From positions 1 to 64,000 of the forward strand of contig JAZSFF010000007.1 of the NCBI GenBank assembly GCA_045532055.1: 64,000 nucleotides of DNA, read 5' to 3'. This DNA comes from SIG440 sp045532055. GTDB lineage: Bacteria; Bacillota; Clostridia; Monoglobales; Monoglobaceae. Shown here in pieces: positions 9,404-18,629 of this stretch. Both the position numbers and the translations under genes were made by a program. Below the pieces are notes generated by a model, which saw only the letters and a list, made by a program, of their open reading frames with translations, ran no database searches and was not told the origin of the DNA. Positions within the stretch are counted from its first letter, which is position 1. The number at the start of each line of letters is the position of its first letter.

Positions 9404-9475
9404 TATCGTTTTTGGACGATAAAATTTGCAAATAGGCAATTAGTCAATTAAATTTGAAAGAGGTGAAAACAAACA

Positions 9476-10006
9476 ATGGCAGAAAGAGTAGAAATAACCA
9501 GAAAGCAGGAGCGTATCGACGCTGCTACGCTTGATATAAAAGAAAAAGTAGTTGCTCTTAATCGTGTATCAAAAACTGTAAAGGGTGGTAGAACAAGCAG
9601 ATTCAGTGCTCTGGTAGTTGTTGGCGACGAGAATGGTCATGTTGGTTACGGTATGGGTAAGGCAGCAGAAGTTCCGGACGCAATCCGCAAGGGTATTGAT
9701 GAAGCTAAGAAGAACATGATTACTGTTCCTCTTGTAAATACTACAATTCCTCACGAAATTATCGGTGAGTACGGTGCAGGCAGAGTTCTTCTTAAGCCTG
9801 CTGCAGAAGGTACTGGTGTTATCGCCGGTGGCCCTGCACGTGCGGTTTTGGAACTTGCAGGTATCCGTGATATCAGAACAAAGTGCTTGAGAAGCAACAA
9901 TCCTAAGAATGTTGTTTCTGCAACAGTACAGGCACTCGCTGCTCTTAAGAGTATCGAAGAAGTTGCAAAACTCAGAGGTAAGAAACCTGAAGAAATTTTG
10001 GGTTAA
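9476..10006 (+). CDS. rpsE: 30S ribosomal protein S5
   Basis: Decoding-accuracy protein. 176 residues, with the S5 double-stranded RNA-binding domain ([40 protein letters not shown]) and the C-terminal fold ([17 protein letters not shown]). RBS AGAGGTG before ATG 9476. Confidence 0.98.
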   Translation: MAERVEITRKQERIDAATLDIKEKVVALNRVSKTVKGGRTSRFSALVVVGDENGHVGYGMGKAAEVPDAIRKGIDEAKKNMITVPLVNTTIPHEIIGEYGAGRVLLKPAAEGTGVIAGGPARAVLELAGIRDIRTKCLRSNNPKNVVSATVQALAALKSIEEVAKLRGKKPEEILG

Positions 10007-10044
10007 GAGTAGTATACGACCAAGAGAGATAGGAGGTTTTTTCC

Positions 10045-10227
10045 TTGGCAAACACATTGAAAGTAACACTTGTAAAAAGTACAATTGGTTGCAAAAAGGA
10101 CCAGATTGCCACAGTTGAAGCACTCGGTTTGAGAAAGCTTCATCAGTGCGTAGAGAAACCCGACAATCCTCAGATCAGAGGTATGATATTCAAAGTTTCT
10201 CATCTGGTTGCAGTTGAAGAGGCGTAA
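10045..10227 (+). CDS. rpmD: 50S ribosomal protein L30
   Basis: 60-residue 50S protein. The start is TTG at 10045, fixed by TAGGAGG about 8 bases upstream and by family alignment ([19 protein letters not shown]). No ATG would give a full-length product. [21 protein letters not shown] is the family signature. Confidence 0.95.
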   Translation: MANTLKVTLVKSTIGCKKDQIATVEALGLRKLHQCVEKPDNPQIRGMIFKVSHLVAVEEA

Positions 10228-10277
10228 GATTTTGGCCTCAAATATTGATTTTATAAAATAAAGAGGAGGTGTACTCG

Positions 10278-10715
10278 ATGAAACTTCATGAATTATCTCC
10301 GAGCGAGGGCTCCAAAAAGGATAATTTCAGAGTAGGTAGAGGTCACGGTAGCGGTAACGGCAAAACAGCAGGCAAAGGACACAAAGGTCAGAATGCCCGC
10401 AGCGGCGGCGGTGTACGTCCCGGTTTTGAAGGTGGCCAGATGCCTATTTACAGAAGACTTCCCAAACGTGGTTTTACAAACATCTTTGCAAAGAAGTTCG
10501 TTTCTGTTAACGTAGAAGTTCTTAACAAGCTGGACTGCACAGAAGTTACAGCTGAGGTTTTGAAGGAAAACGGCATTATCTCAAAGATTTGTGACGGTGT
10601 TGTTATCCTTGGCCGCGGTGAAGTTAACAAAGCTTTCACTGTTAAGGCAAAAAGATTCAGTAAAACAGCAGAAGAAAAGATTATTGCTGCCGGCGGAAAG
10701 GTTGAGGTGGTATAA
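10278..10715 (+). CDS. rplO: 50S ribosomal protein L15
   Basis: 145 residues, a basic extended N-terminus ([20 protein letters not shown]) that threads through 23S rRNA, and [23 protein letters not shown] 10278 with GAGGAGGT seven bases ahead; an in-frame upstream codon at 10269 overlaps the binding site. The stop abuts the secY ATG with no gap. Confidence 0.97.
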   Translation: MKLHELSPSEGSKKDNFRVGRGHGSGNGKTAGKGHKGQNARSGGGVRPGFEGGQMPIYRRLPKRGFTNIFAKKFVSVNVEVLNKLDCTEVTAEVLKENGIISKICDGVVILGRGEVNKAFTVKAKRFSKTAEEKIIAAGGKVEVV

Positions 10716-11999
10716 ATGTTGGAGACAATCAGAAATGCATGGAAGGTTGCTGATCTGAGAAAGAAGCTTATCTATACTCTGATTATGCTTATAGTCTTCC
10801 GTCTTGGCTCCGTTATTCCTGTGCCGTTGCTTGACCCATCACAGCTCAAGGCTATGTTCGAGGGCACAAACAACTCATTGTTTGGCTTTATGAACCTGGT
10901 ATCCGGCGGTGCTTTCCAGAATACTACAATTTTTGCAATGAGTATCACGCCTTACATCAATGCGTCCATCATAATGCAGCTTTTGTGTGTGGCTATTCCC
11001 GCGCTTGAAAGATTGCAGAAAGAGGGCGAAGAAGGCAGAAAGAAAATTGCAGAAATCCAGAGAGCGGCAACAATCGTTCTGGCACTTGTTCAGGCAACAG
11101 GACTTTATTTCCTGCTTAAGAGCTACAACGCAGTTACAATGACAGGTTTCTGGCCTGCAGTTGTAATTGTGGTTACACTTACAGCAGGTACTGCATTCCT
11201 TATGTGGTTGGGCGAGCAGATTACCGAAAAAGGTGTTGGTAATGGTATATCCCTGATTATCTTTGCGGGTATTGTATCAGGTGGTCCTGCAATGGCAGTA
11301 TCACTTTATCAGTACATGATGAACGGTACATTGGGTGTTATTGGTGCAATTGCACTTATTATCATTGCACTTGTGGTAATTGGTTTTGTTGTTGCAACCA
11401 ACGAGGCTGAAAGAAGAATTTCTGTTCAGTACGCAAAGCGTGTTGTGGGCAGAAAGATGTATGGCGGACAGAGCACACATATTCCGATCAAAGTATCGGC
11501 TGCAGGTGTTATCCCCATTATCTTTGCAATGTCAATCATGTCATTCCCCGGAACAATCGCATCTTTCTGCGGTGTTCAGGCCGGTGACCCAGGTTTCTGG
11601 GGTGGATTCCTTAAGGTATTCTCACCAAATCACTGGTTGTATGCAGTTCTTTATTTCTTGCTTATTATCTTCTTCACATACTTCTATACAGCTATTCAGT
11701 TCAATCCGATTGAAATGGCTAACAACATGAAGAAGAACGGCGGATTTATTCCGGGTATCCGTCCCGGTCGTCCTACATCAGATTTCATAAGCCGTGTACT
11801 TTCCAAGATTACATTGGCTGGTGCTATATTCCTTGGTATTATTGCAGTTATCCCGATTTTCATGAATCTGGGACTCAATATTGCCAACTTCTCAATTGGC
11901 GGAACATCACTGCTTATCGTAGTTGGTGTTGCACTTGAGACAGTAACCCAGCTTGAATCTCAGATGCTTATGAGACACTATAAGGGATTTTTGGAATAA
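10716..11999 (+). CDS. secY: SecY preprotein translocase channel subunit
   Basis: Ten-helix channel of the Sec translocon, working with SecE, SecG and SecA. 427 residues, normal length. Recognisable segments include FRLGSVIPVPLLDPS near the N-terminus, GIMPYINASII-like ITPYINASIIMQLL in TM2, and the C5 loop FNPIEMANNMKKNGGFIPGIRPG that contacts SecA and the ribosome. Starts immediately after the rplO stop and has AGGTGG as binding site. A 228-base spacer with its own promoter candidate separates it from adk. Confidence 0.98.
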   Translation: MLETIRNAWKVADLRKKLIYTLIMLIVFRLGSVIPVPLLDPSQLKAMFEGTNNSLFGFMNLVSGGAFQNTTIFAMSITPYINASIIMQLLCVAIPALERLQKEGEEGRKKIAEIQRAATIVLALVQATGLYFLLKSYNAVTMTGFWPAVVIVVTLTAGTAFLMWLGEQITEKGVGNGISLIIFAGIVSGGPAMAVSLYQYMMNGTLGVIGAIALIIIALVVIGFVVATNEAERRISVQYAKRVVGRKMYGGQSTHIPIKVSAAGVIPIIFAMSIMSFPGTIASFCGVQAGDPGFWGGFLKVFSPNHWLYAVLYFLLIIFFTYFYTAIQFNPIEMANNMKKNGGFIPGIRPGRPTSDFISRVLSKITLAGAIFLGIIAVIPIFMNLGLNIANFSIGGTSLLIVVGVALETVTQLESQMLMRHYKGFLE

Positions 12000-12060
12000 T
12001 ATAAATTATTAGCTTTGCAGGGGATGTTTCAGACGCAAAATTGTGTTTTGAAGCAGCCCC

Positions 12061-12088
12061 TTGTGGAGTTTTTGACGGTAGATATAAT
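12061..12088 (+). promoter_or_regulatory. Candidate promoter for adk-map-infA
   Basis: TTGTGG (12061-12066), a 16-base spacer and TATAAT (12083-12088) make a plausible promoter. Its -10 box lies inside one arm of a long inverted repeat (12079-12092 with 12158-12171). Confidence 0.5.
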
Positions 12089-12171
12089 GAAGTGAAACTG
12101 CATATAATTTGAATGATACTTTAAAGTGTGTGAAAATATGGATGCTTGGTGGTTTGACTTCGTTATATCTA
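12079..12171 (+). repeat. Long-range inverted repeat upstream of adk
   Basis: TAGATATAATGAAG at 12079-12092 pairs with CTTCGTTATATCTA at 12158-12171 over 14 positions, 13 Watson-Crick and one G-U. The 65-base loop has no coding frame. It lies 56 bases before the adk start. Confidence 0.6.
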
Positions 12172-12227
12172 TCTATTGTCTAGGTTAGAGACAAAAATAA
12201 ATTTGACAGAAAGGTAAGTGTTTTAGA

Positions 12228-12860
12228 ATGAAAATTATTATTTTGGCAGCTCCCGGGGCAGGAAAAGGTACACAGGCAGAGGCTTTAAGCAATCATTTCG
12301 ACATTCCGACCATTTCTACAGGGGCAATCTTAAGAAAAAATATTGCCGACGGAACAGAACTGGGTGAAATTGCGTCAAAATATATTAATGATGGCAAATT
12401 TGTTCCTGATGATATAATGATTGGCATTGTAAAGGAAAGACTTGGGGAGGATGACTGTAAGAATGGCTTTATCCTTGACGGTTTCCCCAGAACGTTAAAA
12501 CAGGCAGAGGCTTTGGACTCATCCGATATTGAGATAGACAAAGTTCTTACCATTGAAGTGGAGGATGAAACTATCATAGAAAGACTTTCCGGCAGACTGG
12601 AATGCAAGAAGTGCGGAAGTTCATATCACAAAATTCACAAACAACCAAAAGTTGACGGCGTTTGTGATAAATGTGGCGGTGCTCTTACTACAAGAGCCGA
12701 CGATAAGCCTGAAATTATAAAGGACCGCCTGAACACTTATTATGAGCAGACAGAACCACTTAAAGCGTTTTATGAAAAGAAAGGCATGTTGAGAACTGCC
12801 ATAGGACAGGATGAAATTAAAGAAACAACAGAAGAAGTTCTTAAGGTGCTTGAGGATTAA
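12228..12860 (+). CDS. adk: Adenylate kinase, zinc-lid type
   Basis: Interconverts ATP + AMP and 2 ADP in the cytoplasm. 210 residues. P-loop PGAGKGT near residue 9, the DGFPRT motif (AMP/LID hinge region) and a LID zinc ribbon with CKKC (about 125-128) and CDKC (about 145-148), typical of Gram-positive enzymes. RBS AGAAAGGTAAG before ATG 12228. Followed by map after 19 bases, the usual secY-adk-map-infA order. Confidence 0.97.
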   Translation: MKIIILAAPGAGKGTQAEALSNHFDIPTISTGAILRKNIADGTELGEIASKYINDGKFVPDDIMIGIVKERLGEDDCKNGFILDGFPRTLKQAEALDSSDIEIDKVLTIEVEDETIIERLSGRLECKKCGSSYHKIHKQPKVDGVCDKCGGALTTRADDKPEIIKDRLNTYYEQTEPLKAFYEKKGMLRTAIGQDEIKETTEEVLKVLED

Positions 12861-12879
12861 CAATAAATCGGAGACAAAT

Positions 12880-13632
12880 ATGATAACAATAAAATCTAAA
12901 ACCGAAATTGAATATATGAAAGCAGCCGGAAGAGTGACGTATGAGACGTTGGAACTTCTCAAAGAATTGACAAAGCCAGGCGTTTCAACATTGGAACTTG
13001 ATAGGGCAGCCGAAAAATATATCCGCAGTCAGGGGTGCATACCATCTTTCAAAGGATATGGTGGATTCCCTGGCAGCATTTGCGCCAGTGTGAATGATGA
13101 GGTTATTCACGGAATTCCGGACAAAAGAATTCTTAAAGAGGGCGACATTGTCAGCTTTGATACCGGTGCATGCTATAAGGGATATCACAGCGATGCGGCA
13201 CGAACATATGGGGTTGGCAAAATAAGCGACGAAGCACAACAGCTTATTGAAGTAACCCGTGAAAGCTTTTTTGCAGGAATAAAGTTTGCAAGGGATGGAT
13301 ACAGAATTTCCGATATTTCTGCAGAAATTCAGCGAACGGTTGAGGAAAATGGTTACAGCGTTCTTAGGGAATACTGTGGGCATGGATTGGGCAGGGAACT
13401 CCATGAGGAGCCTGAAATTCCCAATTATGTAGAGCCCAAAAGACGAGGTGTGAGAATCAGACCGGGAATGTGTCTGGCTGTTGAACCTATGGTAAACCAG
13501 GGTGCAAAAGAAATCTATGTTGCAGACAATGACTGGACTGTTTTAACTCTGGATGGATTGCTTGCTGCGCATTATGAAAACAGCCTTCTTGTCACCAATG
13601 ACGAGCCGTATTTGCTTACGCTGTGTGAGTAA
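12880..13632 (+). CDS. map: Methionine aminopeptidase type I
   Basis: Removes initiator methionine from nascent proteins. 250 residues from ATG 12880; an upstream in-frame start would overlap adk by 50 bases and add a non-conserved lysine-rich segment. Metal ligands are visible in order: D in SFDTGACYKG, D in HSDAARTYG, H in GHGLGRELHEEP, E in LAVEPM and E in HYENSLLVT. It lacks the N-terminal SH3/zinc extension of longer forms. Confidence 0.96.
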   Translation: MITIKSKTEIEYMKAAGRVTYETLELLKELTKPGVSTLELDRAAEKYIRSQGCIPSFKGYGGFPGSICASVNDEVIHGIPDKRILKEGDIVSFDTGACYKGYHSDAARTYGVGKISDEAQQLIEVTRESFFAGIKFARDGYRISDISAEIQRTVEENGYSVLREYCGHGLGRELHEEPEIPNYVEPKRRGVRIRPGMCLAVEPMVNQGAKEIYVADNDWTVLTLDGLLAAHYENSLLVTNDEPYLLTLCE

Positions 13633-13649
13633 ATTGTGAGGTATTTTAT

Positions 13650-13925
13650 ATGGAAGAAAAGATTAATGTTGGAGATATAGTTTTTTCTAAGATGGGTAGG
13701 GACAGCGGCAGATATTATATTGTGATGGCGGTTGAAGAAAATTACGTCTATATCTGCGACGGAGATTTGCACAAGGTTGATAAACCCAAAAAGAAAAAGA
13801 TAAAACATATAGACAAATCCGGAAGTTTCAGTGAGTATGTATCTGCAAAGCTTCAGGAGGGTGCAAAAGTTACAAACGCAGAACTCAGGAGGACTATAGG
13901 GGAGTTTGAAGAAACTCTTGGATAG
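13650..13925 (+). CDS. KOW-domain RNA-binding protein
   Basis: 91 residues beginning EEKINVGDIVFSKMGRDSGR, a KOW-type beta barrel start like archaeal L14e, then VDKPKKKKIKHIDKSG. Small KOW proteins of this kind lie between map and infA in many Clostridia, so the position supports the call. It presumably binds rRNA or an r-protein mRNA; the precise role is unknown. 17 bases from map and 73 from infA, so co-transcribed. Confidence 0.8.
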   Translation: MEEKINVGDIVFSKMGRDSGRYYIVMAVEENYVYICDGDLHKVDKPKKKKIKHIDKSGSFSEYVSAKLQEGAKVTNAELRRTIGEFEETLG

Positions 13926-13998
13926 AGATTGGGTTTTGTGATTGATGCATGGCGGATTGCTATGCTTTTTGTAAAATTCATTTTAAGGAGGTGAAATT

Positions 13999-14217
13999 AT
14001 GGCAAAGGAAGATGTTCTGGAGGTTGAGGGTACAGTGCTGGAAGCGTTGCCTAACGCAATGTTTCAGGTGGAACTGGAAAACGGTCATAAAATTCTGGCA
14101 CATATTTCAGGAAAACTGAGAATGCACTATATCAGAATTCTGCCCGGAGACAAAGTAACAGTGGAGATTTCTCCTTATGACCTGACTAAAGGCAGAATTA
14201 CCTGGAGAGCAAAATAA
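13999..14217 (+). CDS. infA: Translation initiation factor IF-1
   Basis: Binds the 30S A site during initiation. 72 residues, OB fold, with [39 protein letters not shown] and [25 protein letters not shown] before ATG 13999. Last gene before a 265-base gap with a strong promoter. Confidence 0.98.
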   Translation: MAKEDVLEVEGTVLEALPNAMFQVELENGHKILAHISGKLRMHYIRILPGDKVTVEISPYDLTKGRITWRAK

Positions 14218-14391
14218 GCAGGCGAAAATTTCAGGCTTGCAAAGATTTGGGGCAGTTCTTTTGAATATGCCCAAAACGATGGTTTTGTGTACAAGCTGTT
14301 TTCAACCACTGTTGTATCGCTTGGGACATTTTCAATAATGTCCTGAAGGTTTTAAACTCAAAAATTATGGAAATACTTCAAAAGATAGTAC
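14218..14391 (+). other. infA-rpmJ spacer, upstream half
   Basis: No coding frame. A 7-bp hairpin GGACATT/AATGTCC (14324-14330 and 14337-14343), followed by TGAAGGTTTT, might terminate part of the upstream transcript, but the T-tract is poor. Confidence 0.35.
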
Positions 14392-14420
14392 TTGACATAA
14401 TAAATATTTGATGATATAAT
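14392..14420 (+). promoter_or_regulatory. Strong promoter of the alpha operon
   Basis: TTGACA (14392-14397), 17 bases and TATAAT (14415-14420): both hexamers are perfect. It makes rpmJ-rpsM-rpsK-rpsD-rpoA-rplQ independently transcribable from the S10/spc unit. Confidence 0.9.
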
Positions 14421-14431
14421 AAATCGGTTAG

Positions 14432-14596
<165 letters not shown>

Positions 14597-14621
14597 AGCA
14601 AACAATTATTTAACTTTGTGT

Positions 14622-14697
14622 GAGCAGAGTCAGGCTTATACGCCAATTAGTTTAAGCTGATGAAGGCGAAAGTTTCGCTGTAAGTGAAATTCTGCTC
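14622..14697 (+). promoter_or_regulatory. Structured rpmJ-rpsM spacer
   Basis: GAGCAGA (14622-14628) can pair with TCTGCTC (14691-14697), closing a domain that contains the hairpin GCGAA-AGT-TTCGC (14666-14678). The spacer between rpmJ and rpsM is 150 bases, long for this operon. A ribosomal-protein target (S4 regulates alpha operons elsewhere) is possible but not shown. Confidence 0.45.
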
Positions 14698-14746
14698 CGC
14701 ATTACACTTTTCAAAAAAGAAAAATTATTCGGAGGTGAATGAAAGT

Positions 14747-15112
14747 ATGGCACGTATTGCAGGTGTTGACTTACCAAATGAGAAGAGAGTTGAGATTGGT
14801 CTTACCTATATTTTCGGTATAGGACTTTCCACATCAAAGAAGATTCTTGCTGCTACAGGCATTAATCCTGATACAAGAGTTCGTGATTTGACTGAGGACG
14901 AGGTTTCAACCCTTAGAGCTGAGATTGACAAATACAATGTTGAGGGTGATCTTCGTCGTGATATCGCTCTTGATATTAAGCGTCTCATTGAAATCAACTG
15001 TTACAGAGGTCTTCGCCACAGGAAAAACCTTCCTGTAAGAGGACAGCGTTCTAAGACAAATGCAAGAACGAGAAAAGGCCCAAGAAAGACTATGGCCAAC
15101 AAAAAGAAATAA
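14747..15112 (+). CDS. rpsM: 30S ribosomal protein S13
   Basis: 30S head protein contacting P-site tRNA and L5. 121 residues from ATG 14747 (RBS CGGAGGTGA), with [20 protein letters not shown] and the basic [20 protein letters not shown] tail. The longer frame starting at 14684 adds 21 non-conserved residues from the structured spacer. Confidence 0.97.
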   Translation: MARIAGVDLPNEKRVEIGLTYIFGIGLSTSKKILAATGINPDTRVRDLTEDEVSTLRAEIDKYNVEGDLRRDIALDIKRLIEINCYRGLRHRKNLPVRGQRSKTNARTRKGPRKTMANKKK

Positions 15113-15184
15113 TATTTTGTATTGAAACAGTGTCTTTACGGACTAACGTATAGGCTCCGTTAAAATCAGGAGGTGAAATTTACT

Positions 15185-15577
15185 ATGGCAAAGGCAGTCA
15201 AGAAAACCAGACGTCGTAGAGAAAAGAAAAATATTGAACGTGGTGCGGCTCATATCAAGTCAACCTTTAACAATACAATCGTTACCATTACTGATGTTGC
15301 AGGCAATGCTATTTCATGGGCATCAGCAGGTGGTTTGGGATTCAGAGGTTCTAAGAAGAGCACTCCTTTCGCTGCTCAGATGGCAGCAGAAACAGCAGCA
15401 AAAGCTGCAATGGAACACGGTCTTAAATATGTTGAAGTATACGTAAAAGGTCCTGGCAGCGGTCGTGAAGCAGCTATTCGTGCTCTTCAGGTTGCAGGAC
15501 TCGAAGTTAATATGATTAAGGATGTTACACCAATTCCTCACAACGGTTGCAGACCCCCCAAGAGAAGACGTGTATAG
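15185..15577 (+). CDS. rpsK: 30S ribosomal protein S11
   Basis: Platform protein near the mRNA exit. 130 residues from ATG 15185 behind [40 protein letters not shown] and the [16 protein letters not shown]-terminus are the family signatures. Confidence 0.98.
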   Translation: MAKAVKKTRRRREKKNIERGAAHIKSTFNNTIVTITDVAGNAISWASAGGLGFRGSKKSTPFAAQMAAETAAKAAMEHGLKYVEVYVKGPGSGREAAIRALQVAGLEVNMIKDVTPIPHNGCRPPKRRRV

Positions 15578-15611
15578 TCCCATCAGAAATTTTAGGAGGT
15601 GAAATATTACC

Positions 15612-16238
15612 ATGGCTAGATATACAGAATCAGTTTGCAGAATATGCAGACGTGAAGGACAGAAATTGTTCCTTAAAGGTGACAGATGTTATACAGATAA
15701 GTGTGCTGTAACAAGACGTGCTTATGCTCCCGGTCAGCACGGCCAGGGCAGACGCAAACTTTCTGAGTACGGAACTCAGCTTAGAGAAAAGCAGAAGGTT
15801 AGACGCGCTTACGGCATTTTGGAAGGACAGTTTGCACATTACTTTGAAATGGCTAACAAGATGTCAGGTGTTACAGGTGAAAACCTGCTTTCATTGGTTG
15901 AAAGACGTCTTGACAACGTTGTTTACAGACTTGGACTTGCAGTTTCAAGACCTGAAGCAAGACAGTTGGTTTCTCATGCACATTTCCTCGTAAATGGCAA
16001 AAAAGTCAATATTCCTTCATACCTTGTTAAGGTTGGAGATGTTATTACAGTTTGTGAAACAAGCCGTCAGAGCTCAAAGTTTGATACAATTTTGGCATCA
16101 ACAGAGTCAAGACTTGTTCCTAAGTGGTTGGATATGAATAAGGATACTCTCGAGGGCAAAGTTATTGCTTTCGCTGAAAGAGAAGATATCGATCTCCCAA
16201 TCGAAGAACACTTGATTGTTGAGTACTACAGCAAATAA
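15612..16238 (+). CDS. rpsD: 30S ribosomal protein S4, zinc-binding form
   Basis: Primary 16S-binding protein. 208 residues. The N-terminus has a four-cysteine zinc site (CRICRREG then CYTDKC, about residues 9-31), and the S4 RNA-binding domain follows ([20 protein letters not shown]). Here it lies inside the alpha operon, as in Clostridia and E. coli, and not alone as in Bacillus subtilis. RBS AGGAGGTG precedes ATG 15612. Confidence 0.98.
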   Translation: MARYTESVCRICRREGQKLFLKGDRCYTDKCAVTRRAYAPGQHGQGRRKLSEYGTQLREKQKVRRAYGILEGQFAHYFEMANKMSGVTGENLLSLVERRLDNVVYRLGLAVSRPEARQLVSHAHFLVNGKKVNIPSYLVKVGDVITVCETSRQSSKFDTILASTESRLVPKWLDMNKDTLEGKVIAFAEREDIDLPIEEHLIVEYYSK

Positions 16239-16397
16239 TAAACTGTATTCAAAGTTTTGTCGCAATCTGCGGCAAGACTATAGCACAGCCCTGATGAATA
16301 TGCTTTTGCATGTTCGGAAAGTGAAGCAAGAGATATCTTGCAGGATACGCATTTTCTGTTATCCCTGTGTTAAAGAAATTGAGTAGGAGGGCTAAAT

Positions 16398-17348
16398 ATG
16401 ATAGAAATAGAAAAGCCAAGAGTTGAATGTGTTCATGTATCCGACGATGGTAGCTACGGCAAGTTCGTGGTTGAGCCTTTAGAGCGAGGATATGGCACAA
16501 CTTTGGGTAATTCGCTCAGAAGAATTCTGCTTTCATCACTCCCCGGTGTGGCTGTAAATTCTGTTAAAATCGATGGTATTTTGCATGAATTTTCTACCAT
16601 TCCCGGTGTTGCTGAGGATGTTACAGAGATTATCCTTAACATAAAGAAATTGGCGATTAAGCTTCATTCAGACGGTCCCAAAACAATTTACATCAATCAC
16701 GAAGGTGCTGGTGAAATCTGTGCCCGTGATATCAAGTGTGATTCAGATGTTGAGATTATCAACGGTGACCTTCACATTGCAAAATTGAATGAAGACGCAA
16801 AGCTGTTTATGGAAATCGTTATTGACAGAGGTCGCGGTTACGTTTCTGCTGACAGAAACAAGCAGCTTCTTCAGCCCGTTATCGGCGTAATTCCGGTGGA
16901 TTCAATTTATACACCTGTTATGAAGGTTAATTATACAGTTGACAACACCAGAGTTGGTCAGATAACAGACTATGACAAACTTATCCTTGAAGTTTGGACA
17001 GATGGAACAATCGATCCGTCCGATGCGGTAAGTTTGGGTGCGAAAATACTCAATGAACATTTAAATCTTTTCATAGATTTATCTGAAAGTGCAAAGAATG
17101 CAGAAATCATGATAGAAAAAGAAGAAAGCAAGAAAGAAAAGGTTCTTGAGACAACTATCGAAGAACTTGACCTTTCGGTGCGTTCTTACAACTGTTTGAA
17201 GCGTGCAGGAATCAATACTGTTCAGGATTTGACAAACCGCAGCGAAAATGACATGATGAAGGTGAGAAACCTTGGTCGCAAGTCGCTTGAAGAGGTTATT
17301 GCAAAGCTTGACAGCATGGGACTTGCTCTTACTACAAACGAAGACTAA
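16398..17348 (+). CDS. rpoA: RNA polymerase alpha subunit
   Basis: Assembles RNA polymerase and contacts UP elements. 316 residues. N-terminal domain with [20 protein letters not shown], a linker after about residue 230, then the C-terminal domain ([35 protein letters not shown]). RBS TAGGAGGG before ATG 16398; the 159-base gap upstream carries small hairpins such as GCAAGA/TCTTGC but no gene. Confidence 0.98.
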   Translation: MIEIEKPRVECVHVSDDGSYGKFVVEPLERGYGTTLGNSLRRILLSSLPGVAVNSVKIDGILHEFSTIPGVAEDVTEIILNIKKLAIKLHSDGPKTIYINHEGAGEICARDIKCDSDVEIINGDLHIAKLNEDAKLFMEIVIDRGRGYVSADRNKQLLQPVIGVIPVDSIYTPVMKVNYTVDNTRVGQITDYDKLILEVWTDGTIDPSDAVSLGAKILNEHLNLFIDLSESAKNAEIMIEKEESKKEKVLETTIEELDLSVRSYNCLKRAGINTVQDLTNRSENDMMKVRNLGRKSLEEVIAKLDSMGLALTTNED

Positions 17349-17397
17349 TTCCCCAAGGGTTAAACTTTGGATAATTATTATTGAAAGAGGTGATAGT

Positions 17398-17739
17398 ATG
17401 GCACACCAGAGAAAGTTGGGAAGACCCACTGACCAGAGAATAGCAATGTTAAGAAATCTTACAACTTCATTCCTTGAAGCAGGAAGAATTGAAACAACAA
17501 CTACCCGTGCTAAAGAAGTTCAGAAGTTGGCTGAAAAGATGATTACACTCGGCAAAAAGGACACACTCCACACAAGACGTCAGGCTCTTGCGTTCATCAC
17601 AAAAGAAGACGTTGTTACCAAATTGTTTGGAGAAATCGCTCCCAAATATGCTGAACGTAACGGTGGTTATACAAGAATTATCAAGATTGGACCAAGACGC
17701 GGCGATGCTGCAGAAGTTTCTATTTTGGAGCTTGTGTAA
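17398..17739 (+). CDS. rplQ: 50S ribosomal protein L17
   Basis: 113 residues from ATG 17398 behind AAAGAGGTGA; the longer frame from 17272 runs back into rpoA and is not L17-like. [19 protein letters not shown] and the C-terminal [20 protein letters not shown] are intact. Last gene of the alpha operon, followed by a strong terminator. Confidence 0.97.
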   Translation: MAHQRKLGRPTDQRIAMLRNLTTSFLEAGRIETTTTRAKEVQKLAEKMITLGKKDTLHTRRQALAFITKEDVVTKLFGEIAPKYAERNGGYTRIIKIGPRRGDAAEVSILELV

Positions 17740-17755
17740 TTCAAACTAAACATTA

Positions 17756-17790
17756 CAGCGGCTCTTCGCATAAGAGCCGCTGTTGTTTTT
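17756..17790 (+). terminator. Terminator of the alpha operon
   Basis: CAGCGGCTCTT / AAGAGCCGCTG (17756-17766 and 17772-17782), an 11-bp perfect stem with a 5-base loop, followed by TTGTTTTT. Confidence 0.9.
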
Positions 17791-17802
17791 GTGGAGGACA
17801 AA

Positions 17803-18459
17803 ATGATTAAGCTTTGTATATTTGATATGGATGGTACAGTGGTGGATACCATCCAGACCATTTCGTATTTTGGAAATACAACACTAGAATATTTTGGAAT
17901 AGAAACTATTCCCACAGAAAAGTATAAAGTCCTGGTGGGAAACGGCTCGCGTATTCTTATTGAAAGAATGCTTGACTTCAGGGGTGTTGGACAAGAAAGG
18001 TGCGATGAAATACATAAATGGTATATGAATGCCTATGACAAGGATTTTATGTATCTGACCGAAGCTTATGAGGGTGTTATTCCTATGCTTCAGGAATTAA
18101 AGGCAGAAGGAATTAAAACAGCCATCATATCCAATAAAGACGACATGACAGCAAAAAAAGTTTCGGATGATTTGTTTGGTAACGAATTGATTGATTTGTG
18201 CTTTGGGGCAAGACCCGGCAAGGCACTAAAACCCAATCCAGAATCTGTGCTGGAAATAATTGAACATTTTGGCGTCCAAAAGTCAGAATGTCTTTATATA
18301 GGAGATACCGCAACGGACATTGAAACAGCCAAGAATGCGGGGCTTTATTCCATTGGCGTTCTGTGGGGGTTTAGAGATGAGGCGGAACTCAGTGGTGCAG
18401 GGGCCGATGTTATAATATCTGATCCTGCAAAAATTGTGGAACTGGCCAAAAACAAATAG
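17803..18459 (+). CDS. HAD-family phosphatase, Gph/PpaX-like
   Basis: 218-residue haloacid dehalogenase-superfamily hydrolase. Motif I FDMDGTVVDT gives the nucleophile and acid-base aspartates, motif II is ISNK, the conserved lysine is in the GKALKPNPE segment, and motif III is GDTATDIETA. The cap is the small alpha-helical type found in phosphoglycolate and pyrophosphate phosphatases; the substrate is not determined. ATG 17803 follows GTGGAGGA; the GTG at 17791 is part of that binding site. Flanked on both sides by terminators, so monocistronic. Confidence 0.85.
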   Translation: MIKLCIFDMDGTVVDTIQTISYFGNTTLEYFGIETIPTEKYKVLVGNGSRILIERMLDFRGVGQERCDEIHKWYMNAYDKDFMYLTEAYEGVIPMLQELKAEGIKTAIISNKDDMTAKKVSDDLFGNELIDLCFGARPGKALKPNPESVLEIIEHFGVQKSECLYIGDTATDIETAKNAGLYSIGVLWGFRDEAELSGAGADVIISDPAKIVELAKNK

Positions 18460-18468
18460 AAAATAAAG

Positions 18469-18501
18469 ACCAACTCTGTTTTATTGGGAGTTGGTTTTTT
18501 G
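18469..18501 (+). terminator. Terminator after the HAD phosphatase gene
   Basis: ACCAACTC / GAGTTGGT (18469-18476 and 18488-18495) followed by six T's. Confidence 0.85.
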
Positions 18502-18545
18502 TTTGCGTGACAATACTGACGTTGCAAGAATTTTTCTCAAAAGGC

Positions 18546-18574
18546 TTGTAACCCCCTAAAAAATGTGTTAAAAT
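18546..18574 (+). promoter_or_regulatory. Promoter of uppP
   Basis: TTGTAA (18546-18551), 17 bases and TAAAAT (18569-18574), placed 56 bases ahead of the uppP start. Confidence 0.65.
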
Positions 18575-18629
18575 AAAAGGTAATTGATAATATACTTTAA
18601 ATGTATATTATTCTTTTGGAGGTTTTCAC

